Source: Pseudopithomyces maydicus
Lineage: Eukaryota > Ascomycota > Dothideomycetes > Pleosporales > Didymosphaeriaceae
Direction of reading: 5' to 3'
Length of the DNA stretch: 64,000 nt
NCBI GenBank assembly: GCA_026873275.1
Contig: JANTUC010000014.1
Location: forward strand, 248,001 to 312,000
Shown: positions 19,001 to 27,610 of the stretch, piece by piece
How the letters are laid out: the number at the start of each line of letters is the position of its first letter
Numbering within the stretch: the stretch's first letter is position 1
The notes under the pieces: generated by a model
What the model was told of the DNA's origin: nothing
The model's input: only the letters and a program-made list of their open reading frames with translations
Databases searched by the model: none
Made by a program: the position numbers and the translations under genes

Positions 19001-20505
19001 CACAGGACAAGGCCCAAAAGATGAAGGAACTGCACGACACCCTCCGTGAAAGAATCACGAAAAGGGCCCTCTCGGCATCCGCAAACGCAAACAAGCAAAG
19101 GATTGAGGGACCAACCTTTAAAAAGGGGGACAAAGTTTTCCTATCACAAAAAAATCTGAAAACCAAGAGACCAAGCAAAAAACTGGACCATCTACGGATA
19201 GGACCCTTTGAAGTCGCAGAGACTAAGGGACCAGTCACAAGCAAACTGCTTCTACCACAAGGAACAAAAATACACCCCAACTTTCACAAAAACCTCCTAG
19301 AACCAGCACCTCCGGACGCTCCAATCGAGACCCAGCTAGAACTAGAAGACGACGAGTACGAGGTTGAAGCCATCAAGGACCTACGAACGGATAAAGGTCA
19401 GCAACGATACCTAGTGAAGTGGAAAGGATGGTCAGAGCAGTACAACACTTGGGAACCAGAAGAAAACCTCACGAACTGCAAGGAATTGCTGAAGGACTTT
19501 CGGGGAGGACTCCGGGAGGACCGCTTTCGGGGAAGCCACAAAAGAACTCAGGAAGTAAAGGGTCAACGAAGGAAAAATCAGCCTGCAACCAGCCCAAGTC
19601 AGATGAGAATTCGAATGGCGAAAATACGGGAAGCACGGTGGCATCCGTACCAGCCGAAGACGAGGAGTCAGGATCAAGGATCCCCGCAGCACGCTCCAGC
19701 TCCTCCAGTTCGGCCGTGGAAGCGATCTCTTCTAACTCCCGACGACGCTCCTTCTCCTCTGCAGCAGCCAACTGATCTTCCAAGTCTAGGACGCGGCGAC
19801 GGGCCTCACGGAGCTCGGCCGCAAGACGACGTTGCTCAGCCTTCATCTCTTGACGTTCTGTCACAGAAAGCACCAGGTCGCAGCGGCATTTCGCGCGGAT
19901 ACAGTGCGCACAGAAACCAGTGGACAGTTCAACCACACACTTCAAACCCTTCTCTTTGCAACGGCTGCAGGGAGTTGGCATGGCAATATCTGCTTCAAGG
20001 ATCGCGGCAATCCGGTCCTGGCGACGTTGGTTGGAAGATGGTTTTAGAACCTTGGGCATGGTCAAGGAAAGCAGGCGAGGCAGGAAAGACCTCTAACGCG
20101 ACGAGGGCACTCACCTTTATACCCGCGCACGAAGCCCACGCGGCACGACCTGGGACGACCGTCAGCTGTCGGGACAACAGCCTTAAAGGGGGAGGTAATG
20201 TTACAATCACGCAGGAAGACAGCGGAACGACATCCGGGAATTACGGTACATATGTAATTGTTAGTCTTGGCGGGAGACGAGAGGACAGGTGGGGTAGCTT
20301 GTCGCTGACACCAGGATGGTTAGGTCAGCAGTCACGTGATGATGATCCGAAACAGACGGGGGAGGCTGTCGGATCACACAGGGCACGTGACCAGGATCCG
20401 AACCAAGACCGTGTTCTTGGCGGATCAGAGGTGATCCGACATGAGACCCTGGTAGGGTCGGATCACAGTGGTTATGAGGAGTGGGAAGAATGGTATATAG
20501 TCTAG
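15973..20505 (+). CDS. pol: Pol polyprotein (PR-RT-RNaseH-IN-chromodomain), copy 2
   Basis: Identical in length and translation to copy 1: DPGA protease, YLDD reverse transcriptase, RNase H, HHCC/DDE integrase and chromodomain. All catalytic residues are present, so this unit also looks capable of transposition apart from the unusual protease site. The frame closes inside the third LTR. Confidence 0.95.
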   Translation: MRPRAKRRLPRKESRGIKRRRQRVGKLVRHQETNRTGEGAPIKVRRADQDDDLHLKKEVTIGGYRVTALIDPGATGCLISPRMVEKYKLPYRNKATPVRVEMADGTFSQGYGKGWLRLETTPLPVGLDGLWSQHSFTIMDLGSLEAIIGYDWLLKHNPVIDWQKKTIRSREPAVRVAGVRKSQVRPKVQCTPQREGIGRKKTVQQISPCKIARIYKKDPQKVGVIWIRRSELQKEGQETLSIPQEYQDFAGLFHEKDGETLPEHQEWDHEIHLQEGTKLHPERLRPLSRDQQEELIEWLRKNLKRKFIRPSKSPMASAILFVPKKDGRLRLCVDYRQLNDKTIKNRYPLPLITELMDRLQGAKWFTKFDVRDGFYRIRIAKGHEWMTAFRTRYGLYEFTVMPMGLTNAPATFQAVVNKALHEYLDVFCTVYLDDVLVYSGGTLEEHVQHVRKVLEKMKEYRLLLHPNKCEFHTTKTEYLGFIISREGIAMDPKKVATVQEWPQPKSVKDIQSFLGFTNFYRKFITNYSKTTAPLTEITKKEVGFKWEEKQRIAFESLKELFLSAPLLQMFNPQRKTRIETDASDYALGAVFTQQCEDGKWRPVFFHSRKFSGAELNYDVHDKELLGVVDAFEQWETQLMGAPTKIEVWTDHMNLTSFMSTKKLNRRQVRWAEFLANFDFTIHHRPGTLNGAADALSRRIDLIEDKPELHSAILRKGHDGTLEYNQPGEAQENEQLPKLEVRKASVGPTDHRGRTIVGMQEAPKLIKELHESREWGHPGIEETTRRIANEYAIPKLKQMVTKEISNCLACHKNKPKRHKPYGLLQPLPAAQRPWQSVTMDFIVKLPKSPQPGTKRMCDTIAVIVDRLTKAAKFRPMEESMTAEELAYEVDNALFAEHGPPEELITDRDKLFTSKYWDTFIATLGTNRKLSTSFHPQTDGQTERTNQTLEQYLRFYVNKQQDNWVELLPTAQLAYNGARSGTTGYSPHYANYGYEPVAHRNPRDVESISTGAQDKAQKMKELHDTLRERITKRALSASANANKQRIEGPTFKKGDKVFLSQKNLKTKRPSKKLDHLRIGPFEVAETKGPVTSKLLLPQGTKIHPNFHKNLLEPAPPDAPIETQLELEDDEYEVEAIKDLRTDKGQQRYLVKWKGWSEQYNTWEPEENLTNCKELLKDFRGGLREDRFRGSHKRTQEVKGQRRKNQPATSPSQMRIRMAKIREARWHPYQPKTRSQDQGSPQHAPAPPVRPWKRSLLTPDDAPSPLQQPTDLPSLGRGDGPHGARPQDDVAQPSSLDVLSQKAPGRSGISRGYSAHRNQWTVQPHTSNPSLCNGCRELAWQYLLQGSRQSGPGDVGWKMVLEPWAWSRKAGEAGKTSNATRALTFIPAHEAHAARPGTTVSCRDNSLKGGGNVTITQEDSGTTSGNYGTYVIVSLGGRREDRWGSLSLTPGWLGQQSRDDDPKQTGEAVGSHRARDQDPNQDRVLGGSEVIRHETLVGSDHSGYEEWEEWYIV
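16045..16091 (+). promoter_or_regulatory. Programmed -1 ribosomal frameshift signal, copy 2
   Basis: The same GGGAAAC heptamer abuts the Gag stop, followed by the same ten-base-pair bulged hairpin as in copy 1. Confidence 0.88.
19469..20059 (-). CDS. Antisense accessory gene, copy 2
   Basis: Second copy of the 196-codon antisense frame, from ATG 20059, with the same cysteine cluster and coiled coil. Its TATAAA lies at 20116-20121. Because the two units are nearly or fully identical, this copy gives no independent evidence of selection on the protein. Confidence 0.66.
   Translation of the reverse strand: MPKVLKPSSNQRRQDRIAAILEADIAMPTPCSRCKEKGLKCVVELSTGFCAHCIRAKCRCDLVLSVTERQEMKAEQRRLAAELREARRRVLDLEDQLAAAEEKERRRELEEIASTAELEELERAAGILDPDSSSSAGTDATVLPVFSPFEFSSDLGWLQADFSFVDPLLPEFFCGFPESGPPGVLPESPSAIPCSS
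20116..20121 (-). promoter_or_regulatory. TATA box of the antisense gene, copy 2
   Basis: Minus-strand TATAAA at the same distance from the antisense ATG as in copy 1. Confidence 0.5.
20185..20195 (+). other. Polypurine tract, copy 2
   Basis: AAAGGGGGAGG, three bases before the last LTR. Confidence 0.82.
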
Positions 20506-20774
20506 GAGGATCTCTGTACATTTCCTATTCTTCGTAGTCAACTTTCAACTCCTTATGTATCTTCGCATACTCGCTCATAGCTAAATCGAAGCTCTTCTTT
20601 ACAACCAAGAATCGTCAGCCTTCGCAGGAGATAGTTGTCTTGCTCTCACCAGCAAGATAGGGATATTCGCACCACCCGTTGCCTAACCGTCACTCGACCA
20701 CTGAATACCCGCAAGGCTCCTGAGAAGCCTGCCTGCCCTTACACGGACCAGGTAAGTAGGAACCCCTTGTAACA
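20199..20774 (+). repeat. LTR 3 (576 bp), right end
   Basis: Same sequence organisation and ends as the other two LTRs; followed at once by the right target duplication TTAAT. Confidence 0.93.
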
Positions 20775-20779
20775 TTAAT
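20775..20779 (+). repeat. Target-site duplication TTAAT, right copy
   Basis: Matches 6798-6802, showing that the whole tandem entered, or grew from, a single insertion event. Confidence 0.85.
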
Positions 20780-20980
20780 ATTATAAAATAATTAAAAAAA
20801 TATAATTAAATTAGCCCAATAATAATCTAGGTAAAATAAAATATTTTTACTTATTAATTTTTATATATTATATTTTTCTGCTATCTAGTAGGGAGATACT
20901 TTTTTATTAATTATTTTTATAACGTCTAGTTAACTAATTAGACACCTTTTTACCATTCTATAAAATATACATAAAAGTGA
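20780..20980. repeat. A/T island, right part
   Basis: The near-pure A/T composition seen at 5680-6802 resumes on the far side of the insertion and fades by about 20980. The two parts would form one island of about 1.3 kb without the retroelement. Confidence 0.72.
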
Positions 20981-21336
20981 GTTCAGCCATGAAACTCGAA
21001 GAGAATTTCTTGAGGCTTGTGAAGCAAGCGATAACCAGCGATGGGCAGCGTGTTCAAGCTGACGGGTTTCAACTTGAGCACACAACAAGTACAGTTCGAC
21101 AACTTATTAACATGAGACACTGGTTCGCCTTCCTTCCATATAATGTTGAGTTCTAGAATATACATCGTGGCTAGGTTTTGCGAGCTGGGAAATCACAATA
21201 GCTGATCAGTAGGTATTTTCCAACACCAATGATACGTGCACAAGACAAAATAATTTAAGACTGCACTTTAACTAACAATAAACCTTGCAATTGCTAAATG
21301 TGCCACAGTGAGACGTTTGACGACGTCACTTCTTGC
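20981..21336. other. Intergenic, no supported gene
   Basis: This is the 3' flank of the hydrolase gene and the edge of the A/T island. Only short unremarkable frames are seen. Confidence 0.5.
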
Positions 21337-22159
21337 TTAGAAAGATTCGCCCGCTGCACGCCTCAGGACATCTGCCAGCCATTCTGGCCGGCTGATCATA
21401 AGACAATGACCTCCGTCACACTTCTCCACTACGTCGAATGCTGTTGGCTCAATGCTTTTGGCGGTGTTGATGATGAAGTCGATGAACTCTAGTGTGGGGA
21501 TCGTCTTGTCTTCGGTGCCAATCACGTATGTAGATGGGATATGTCGCCAGGCTGCATGCGTAGTTGTGCTGTTGTAGACCCCAATGCTCTGATGGGAAAG
21601 CTTTGAAGCCCATTGATCGCCCACCTCAGAGGATATGTCGTTGTAAAATATCTTCTTCGCATCCTCAGCAGACACTGTCACAGTCCCCTTCTAAGATGTG
21701 TCAAAATAATGGCCAGCTGAGATATATAAATACTCTTACATCCATGTCAGTAATCATCCACTCCGGGAATCTTGCCCCTCCAGCTGTCGGTTGGAAGGGT
21801 TGGAAGCCTTCAGGCATGGCGAAAGCCATGATGAAAACCAGTCTTATAACTCCACCTTTCACGCCTAGTGACTGCCGCTCTTTTTTGCCCAACCCAACTG
21901 GCGCTTCAGCTCCGGGTAGGCCACTGTATGAGTGCATAACAAGGACGACCTCTTTTTCCTCGTTAACGAGTTCAGTAAGGCAGTCGCGAATGCATTTCAC
22001 GTCATAATCGAAACTCGTATGAGCTGGTATCGCGCCAACAGATGGCAGAGGCAGGCCAACAGTGGGGTATCCATATCCATCTAATATCTCGAGCACGTTC
22101 TGATAGACGTGGGGAGTATGCCAGGCGCCGGGGACACATACAATGGTTGGTTTGGACAT
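21337..22159 (-). CDS. Alpha/beta hydrolase, small esterase-like
   Basis: Exons 22159-21740 and 21690-21337 flank a 49-nt intron (GTAAGA...CTTAG), joined in phase 0, giving 257 residues. The N-terminus TIVCVPGAWHTP is the first strand and oxyanion loop of this family. The nucleophile elbow reads VMHSYSG (Ser77) in place of the usual G-H-S-x-G. The acid is probably Asp201 in GTEDKTIP and the catalytic His is His235 in GGHCLMISRPEWLA, so a full triad is present. No signal peptide, hence likely cytosolic. Relatives include hydroxynitrile-lyase/methyl-esterase-like enzymes acting on small esters; the substrate is unknown. It is the first intact gene beyond the A/T island. Confidence 0.85.
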
Positions 22160-22506
22160 GGCGAGATTACTAGGGGCTGAATCGGCTGCAGTATCTTGGG
22201 GTGTATATTCCTTTCCAAATTTCGAAGGCGTGATCCAATGTATGGAGGTAATTCATTTATATAGATCATTAGGATTCGGCCCCCGGTCTAGGTGCCGCTT
22301 TGGATAATAATTGCCTCTAAAAGCTCGACACTGCGCCTTCCTTTTCAAGCACTACGCCACATCCATGCTGACGTGGACTCGCCCGCAATTACGCACAAAC
22401 ATCGCATGACTGTGTTCAAGATTCAACTGCGCCGTGCGTAATATTATACAGCACTATGCCCGTTTTCAATTGTCACAAGAGGGGTTTATAGCTTTTGATC
22501 CATTAT

Positions 22507-22566
22507 CCGTTTTCATCCAGTCAGCTACTTTGCTGCCGCTTTCTACAAATACAAAATATACAGCAC
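22507..22566 (+). repeat. Short dispersed repeat, copy A
   Basis: It contains TCAGCTACTTTGCTGCC, preceded by a TTTTCATCCAG-type segment. About 80% identical by eye to copy B over 60 bp. A related stretch in reverse orientation lies in an intron at 50741-50777. Confidence 0.5.
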
Positions 22567-22595
22567 AGCAAATCTTCTGTTATATAGCTTAATAA

Positions 22596-22655
22596 CCATT
22601 TTCACCTAGTCAGCTACTCTGCTGCCACTTTTTTCAAACACAAATCACAACGCAC
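22596..22655 (+). repeat. Short dispersed repeat, copy B
   Basis: Contains TCAGCTACTCTGCTGCC. The reverse complement of 50741-50777 shares a segment of about 35 bases with it, with only a few mismatches. Confidence 0.5.
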
Positions 22656-23044
22656 GCACACATGTAGCTCGGATTCCAGGACGAAACGTTAAGATGGCTT
22701 CAGCTAGATGAGTGGCGGACTCTTCCGACGTATAAAAGCCGTGTATTAGCTGTTCGATGCTATAGATCTTTCTGTATACCACGGCTGCTTAATATTCAGC
22801 ATCAACTTATTGAGGCGCTTATATTTGCACACATCTTGTCCTAGTCTCTTGTAGGTTTCAAAGTTCTATGCAAAAGGTTGCTGTTGGAATCGGACTCAGT
22901 GGATAACCCATACTGTCACGGGGCTTCATGACTAACACCAAATTCACGTCTAGATAATATATTTGATCAATGGTTATCACAATTACAGACAACGGTAGAC
23001 TGGATCTACTGGGCCATCTTTGAAAAGACAATCTGGGGTATATA

Positions 23045-23490
23045 TTGCTTGCAAGTACACACTCGGATGCAGAGGAACTCAGAGTTGCCAAGTTTGAATA
23101 TATTGCTCTACCTTATGATCCGTTCAGAATCCCTTATGATTTGCTCTCGTTTTATTGCTTCTGTTCTCTTATCTTTAAGAAGGGCAAGTCTCCTCCAGAA
23201 AAGGTAGATCCGCTGAACGCGCTATATTACTCTGATGATATTGAGCCCACGGTGTGTGCATTCACGAAAGTCGGAATGTTTCTGCCTTCATTATCGCTGA
23301 GCAGCTGAAAGATTATCTTGTCCATGAACTTTGGGGCTTCATTTCCCGCAGCAGTGCTTCTTCCAAGATGGAACTTCGATCTATCAAACACAAAGAAGTC
23401 GTCGGAGAGCTTCCAAAGGACATGATCGCCGACTCTGTCCTGGACAGTATTGAACCATTGATCGATGGTCGCTTTATTGGGCCCGATTAG
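23045..23490 (+). pseudogene. Unassigned gene fragment in two frames
   Basis: One frame (from about 23045) ends in DPLNALYYSDDIEP and VCAFTKVGMF. A second frame continues with AFIIAEQLKDYLVHELWGF and further charged sequence to a stop at 23490. The two parts read like one protein interrupted by a small indel near 23280. The A-E-Q-L-K-D-Y-L-V-H-E-L stretch resembles the helical end of fungal BTB/POZ-type proteins, but the core of that domain is not visible. No upstream exon is clear. I consider it a decayed fragment of uncertain family. Confidence 0.3.
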
Positions 23491-25420
23491 AAGATATCGA
23501 TGCGACCAGTCATCGTTGCTCTCGGATGAGAATCAGCCAGCGTTCTGTTCATTCCCGAATGTAATACCTACGTTCTTTGCATAGGCGTAATAAACCATTG
23601 TGGCGGAATTAAGGAGCTTTTTTGTTGTCAAGAGGGTGGTAGATTAAGCGTGTAGATAAAGCTAGGTAAAATTTATCTCCAGTGAGGTGTAGGTTGTCTG
23701 TCTGAAATACTAATCTTGCCATCTTCTAGTTGGTAAACAGCAGCGCTTATATAGACATTTGTGCGTGCCATCGATATGCAATCATTCAATCAACGTTCCG
23801 AATCAATATCATCTTCTGTAAAAGAAACCACGGTTGTAAATGCATACATGTCGTACAACAGTGTCGAACGAACCGTGGTTACAAGATCGACTTCTGTTCC
23901 TTTTCACAGCTGAACCAGTCAGTTATTCAATTCTCGTTGTGAAGATCTAAGCAGATGCCGACACCAGCCAAGGCTGAACCATGGTTGCTGTAGGTATCGC
24001 CGATGCTAGAAAGTTTACTCGCCTGTTGAAGCAATGATGCCATCTCGGTGTTTTGTTCTTCTTTCAAATGAACCTTTTTGTACTGTTGGAAATATTGCGT
24101 ACGACTTTCTCTGTGGATCCTGTGGCTATGATATCTAGGTCTATCACGACGTTGAAAAAAGCGATAATCATTGATAATATATCAATGAGCCCGGGGATTT
24201 AGCTGCCAAGCTTCGAGAGTTACTTTGCTGGTCCCATCAATGACGTGACTGTCGACAGGCATTCCAGCATTAGCGCCAGAGTTTGTAGAAAGGAACACGT
24301 AATCTGGCGATGATGCATTGTGCTCAGTTCTTGTTTCAACAAATACAGCAATACAACCGCCCCTATGGAAGCAAGTGTTGTTAAGATATATTGTAAACGA
24401 TTATTGCATGCAGTCTGGTCGTCCTCATACACTTGGCATCAGGATTTTCCGACATTGCTTGAGCGTTGCGAGCACTTGGCATAACACAATGCTACAATTT
24501 CTATCACCTTCATTTTATGATATTGGAGCGAAGCCACGCTTAGCTTGCTATCATGGAGTAGGCTAAAGGCCTGATCCCATTCAATCTGACTGAAAGACTC
24601 TGGCATTCTTCCTCGCAGCCAAAAATTCGGGGCCCGCACATGGTCGCGAAACTTCGGTGGTAGCCCAAAATGTTTATAACACGCAATTCGCTTATTTCAA
24701 AGCTTATTACATCCGATCCATGAGGAATGACGACATCGTATAATCTACAAAATAAAATTCACCTCCTACCTCACGAACTTAGATAACTAGATACCAAAAC
24801 CTTAAATTTTATGTTGGCCTACTTTTACGTAACCCTATACGATACGCTCAAAGGCCTGCGCGTCTCCAGAGACTAGTACAACCCTCAATCTATCAATAGC
24901 CCTCAGCTCTGTAAGTATAGCACTAGAAAAACCTGTAGACAGCAAATTCCACCAGAGTGCTTATAGTGTTGGGATTTTCTATTCGTACAGATGCCGAAAG
25001 AACTATTTAAGAATTTCTACGTTGTTCTCTTTTGGAACAACTTGCCATTGATCTTTCATTACAACAACACATTCGCGGAAATTGGGTTGTTGAAAGCAAA
25101 ACGAACGCATTTTGCAGTAGCTTATTACACTTCTTCGTTTATTGATTTTTTAACGCAATTTTTTATGAACAATTTTTTAGGTTTAGTTTGAAGGGTTGGT
25201 ATAAAATTTTCTAAATCGGGAATAAAGAGGAGAAAAATTCACTTAAATCACACGCGATTTGGTGATTATCCGCGTGGAAGATAAATCTGACATCGTCTCG
25301 ACCAAGAGTAAACGATACATCGCTAGTATACAGTCTCCAAAAGAAGTCTCCATGAATGCCATGAAATAAAACACACAGAACATCCCAGCGTCTTCAGTCG
25401 CACGAGCCTAGCTCCTCACC
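23491..25420. other. Long stretch with no supported gene
   Basis: Only short frames (60-82 codons), for example 24220-24432 and 24439-24639 on the minus strand. They contain a hydrophobic stretch but no family hallmark and no joinable exons that I could find. Composition is moderately A/T-rich. It may be decayed repeat or gene debris. Confidence 0.45.
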
Positions 25421-25971
25421 TCAAGCTTCAAACTCAATCCCGCGCCTCTTCCCATCGAAATGACCATCCACCGGGAACGCACACTTACAAAAAGCCCTCG
25501 CCCTCAACCCATCCGGCTTCTCCACACAATCACAATGATTCTTATTAATCTTATACGACGCATCACCATACTCAAAGCTGAAATACCCCGACCCGGTATC
25601 AAAATTGACCCTAGTCACCTTCAATGACTTGTCCAGGAAATCCTCCTTTATGACATAAGGGACGCCGCAGTGGTTAGACTGTGACGGATCGTACGAGCCC
25701 TTGAGCTTGCAGTCGTGATCATAAATGGCGAAGCCGGATTTGCTGACAAAGCCGGCAAATGGGTTGTCGGCGTCAAAGGAGGGAAGTTCACGGCGGAGAG
25801 CTCCATGGAGAAGGTCCAGTCGCCTTTGCCTTGTTTGAGGCAGAGCCATTCGTTTTCTTCGAACTTGCCGAGGTTTTCTTTGGTGCCTTTATTTTCGAGG
25901 TCGCAGTCTGCGATGGCGGAAGTGGTGAGGGTGGACAGGGCGGTGTAGGTGAGGATTGATTTGAGCTGCAT
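25421..25971 (-). CDS. Small secreted cysteine-containing protein, one frameshift
   Basis: ATG 25971 opens a signal peptide (MQLKSILTYTALSTLTTSAIA) followed by mature sequence with DCDLENKG, WLCLKQGKGDWTFSMELSA and VNFP. The frame then breaks at a CCC run (about 25778-25785) and continues in the next frame as FDADNPFAGF, FAIYDHDCKLKG, GSGYFSFEYGDASYKINKNH and FCKCAFPVDG. Adding one C restores a 183-residue protein with about eight cysteines. The pattern fits a family of fungal secreted proteins of unknown role; effector activity on a host is possible but only inferred. A 9-codon-longer start (25998) exists, but 25971 places the signal peptide correctly. No GT-AG intron of workable phase explains the break. 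Confidence 0.65.
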
Positions 25972-27610
25972 GATTGGTGATATAACTCGAGTTTTCAATG
26001 AGGTTCGATGGGAAGCGTTATTTGAAGATGGTGCTTTGTAGAAGATTGTTTGCTAGATGTTGGATGGTAAAATTTTGGGCTGTACTCAACTACTTTATAT
26101 ATGCAACTTCTCAATTATTGTCTAAGTTCAGTCGACTGCAGCCCTATCCCGTAGATACAATTCAGGCGTGACGAGTGAAGCTGAGCACTGGATCGTCGCT
26201 TTGTCGTCATACTCCCAACTTTGAAGTTGTACATAACCGTATCCTCCCATCCTTCCATCACTGCGGCGGCCATGTTTAACCTTGAGGTGGGCACATAGAG
26301 GTCAGTGCAGAGCATTGGAGGCATACTTCTACGCCGACAGCTCACGAAGGTACACGCGCTATGAGAGATCGTAGATCAAAAGCAACAGTTGATCTGCGAT
26401 TTTCCTAAAATATCTATGAACAACATGAAACATACAGACAGGACTAATGATGTCTATCTGCTGTTCCGAGACTGCGCCATGTCCAATACGATTGCGGAGA
26501 TCGTAATTGACGTCAGAAGATCGTCCCTGCGGAGGGCCTGAGATGTCGTTACTTACAATGCCACATATGAATGGCGCCCTACGTCATTGCTGAAGTACCC
26601 GAGCTGGTTTTTGTCCCGTATGTTGGCTGTCAGAAGCCCTCGCTTGACCTTTTCATGAGTGGGGGCTGTTTCGACGTCATGTTACATGTATGCCTCTGCC
26701 AAGCGTAAATCCCGCCCCAGTGATCAGCCATGTATTGAATCGCCCCTGGTGATCGTTTTGTTCGTGGTAAATGGCTTATATAGAGCGCAACGACACCTCA
26801 TCAATTGCTTTCACTATCTCATGTTTGGTCAATTGTTTAGTACTCCTCGTTGTTGAATTCGTTGCGTCTTGTTTGCCTTTGGCTGGAGTCGGCATGATCT
26901 GTCTAGGTTCTTTGCGACATTAGTTGAGAATCTGAGCGTAACCACAGCAGCAAGATTGGGTTTTAGTCGCTAAATAACACTAGAGTTATTGAAGTTGTGA
27001 TGACCTGAAAAACAATTCAATACCAATACTTGAAACAGATCTATATGCACGCATGATTGCGATTGATTGATTGGGCCGAGAACCGATTTAGAATCTCGAT
27101 TGATCAGTCGACTAAGAGGTACTCTCCCGCTGTATCACAGTGTATACATAGTAACAGTTTTGCGTCGCGTTTCAATTTGGTTATGCAAGTTAACATTGTG
27201 TATTTGTAAAACATATTACAAGTCGTCCCACATTTTGAATCCGTTTGCCATTTTATTATCAAGATGATTGTCTGTGCAACATCATGATCCCCGTATTTTC
27301 TTCCACTTTGTGAGAATCTGATTAGATCATATCGATAGCAGCTATGTATTCGCCAGAGTGCAACTGAGTTGTGCGAAAAGAGGTCCACAAAGTGGAGTGT
27401 AGTTGGCTGTGCATAAGCACTAGCGTTGCGGCTTATTTTTTGTGGCTGAAGTTTTCGCATCTTATTGGGTTCCAGTGAAACGTTCTAACTGGCTTTGATT
27501 CTCGGCTACCCGGCATCATTTCCAGAAGGTGGGGTCTGAAAGCCCTATTTTTTTTTTAATCAATCACCTGCAGACGCTGCGGTAGTTTGAGACTCAACTT
27601 TGAAGCCCCC
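25972..27610. other. Intergenic, no supported gene
   Basis: The first ~130 bp on the left are the 5' flank of the secreted-protein gene, with a TATATA-like run near 26095. The remainder has only short frames without resemblance to known families. The right end carries the promoter of the DUF3433 gene. Confidence 0.45.

Larger units (their letters stand above)
6803..20774 (+). mobile_element. Tandem Ty3/Gypsy chromovirus pair sharing a middle LTR
   Basis: The order is LTR (6803-7378), internal region, LTR (13501-14076), internal region, LTR (20199-20774). The three LTRs are 576 bp each and the unit period is exactly 6698 bp. Each LTR starts TGTTACAA and ends TTGTAACA. Each internal region encodes Gag, then in the -1 frame protease, reverse transcriptase, RNase H, integrase and a chromodomain, which places it in the chromovirus branch. 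Every open frame of the first copy recurs with identical length and translation in the second. A purine tract precedes each 3' LTR. The bases after each 5' LTR (CTTTGACTACCCAAAGG) do not look like a tRNA 3'-end complement; self-priming or another primer is possible. Single outer flanking repeats imply one insertion followed by LTR-LTR unequal recombination, or a tandem integrating intermediate. Confidence 0.96.
22160..23044. other. Intergenic, with a degenerate duplicated motif
   Basis: No gene is supported. Two copies of a ~60-bp motif lie 89 bp apart (annotated separately). The rest is unremarkable A/T-leaning DNA. Confidence 0.5.

Noticed and set aside
25751..25800. 49-nt GTGAAC...GTCAG intron to explain the frame break in the secreted-protein gene
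   Set aside because: Splicing there puts the downstream exon in the wrong phase and hits a stop; a one-base loss fits better.
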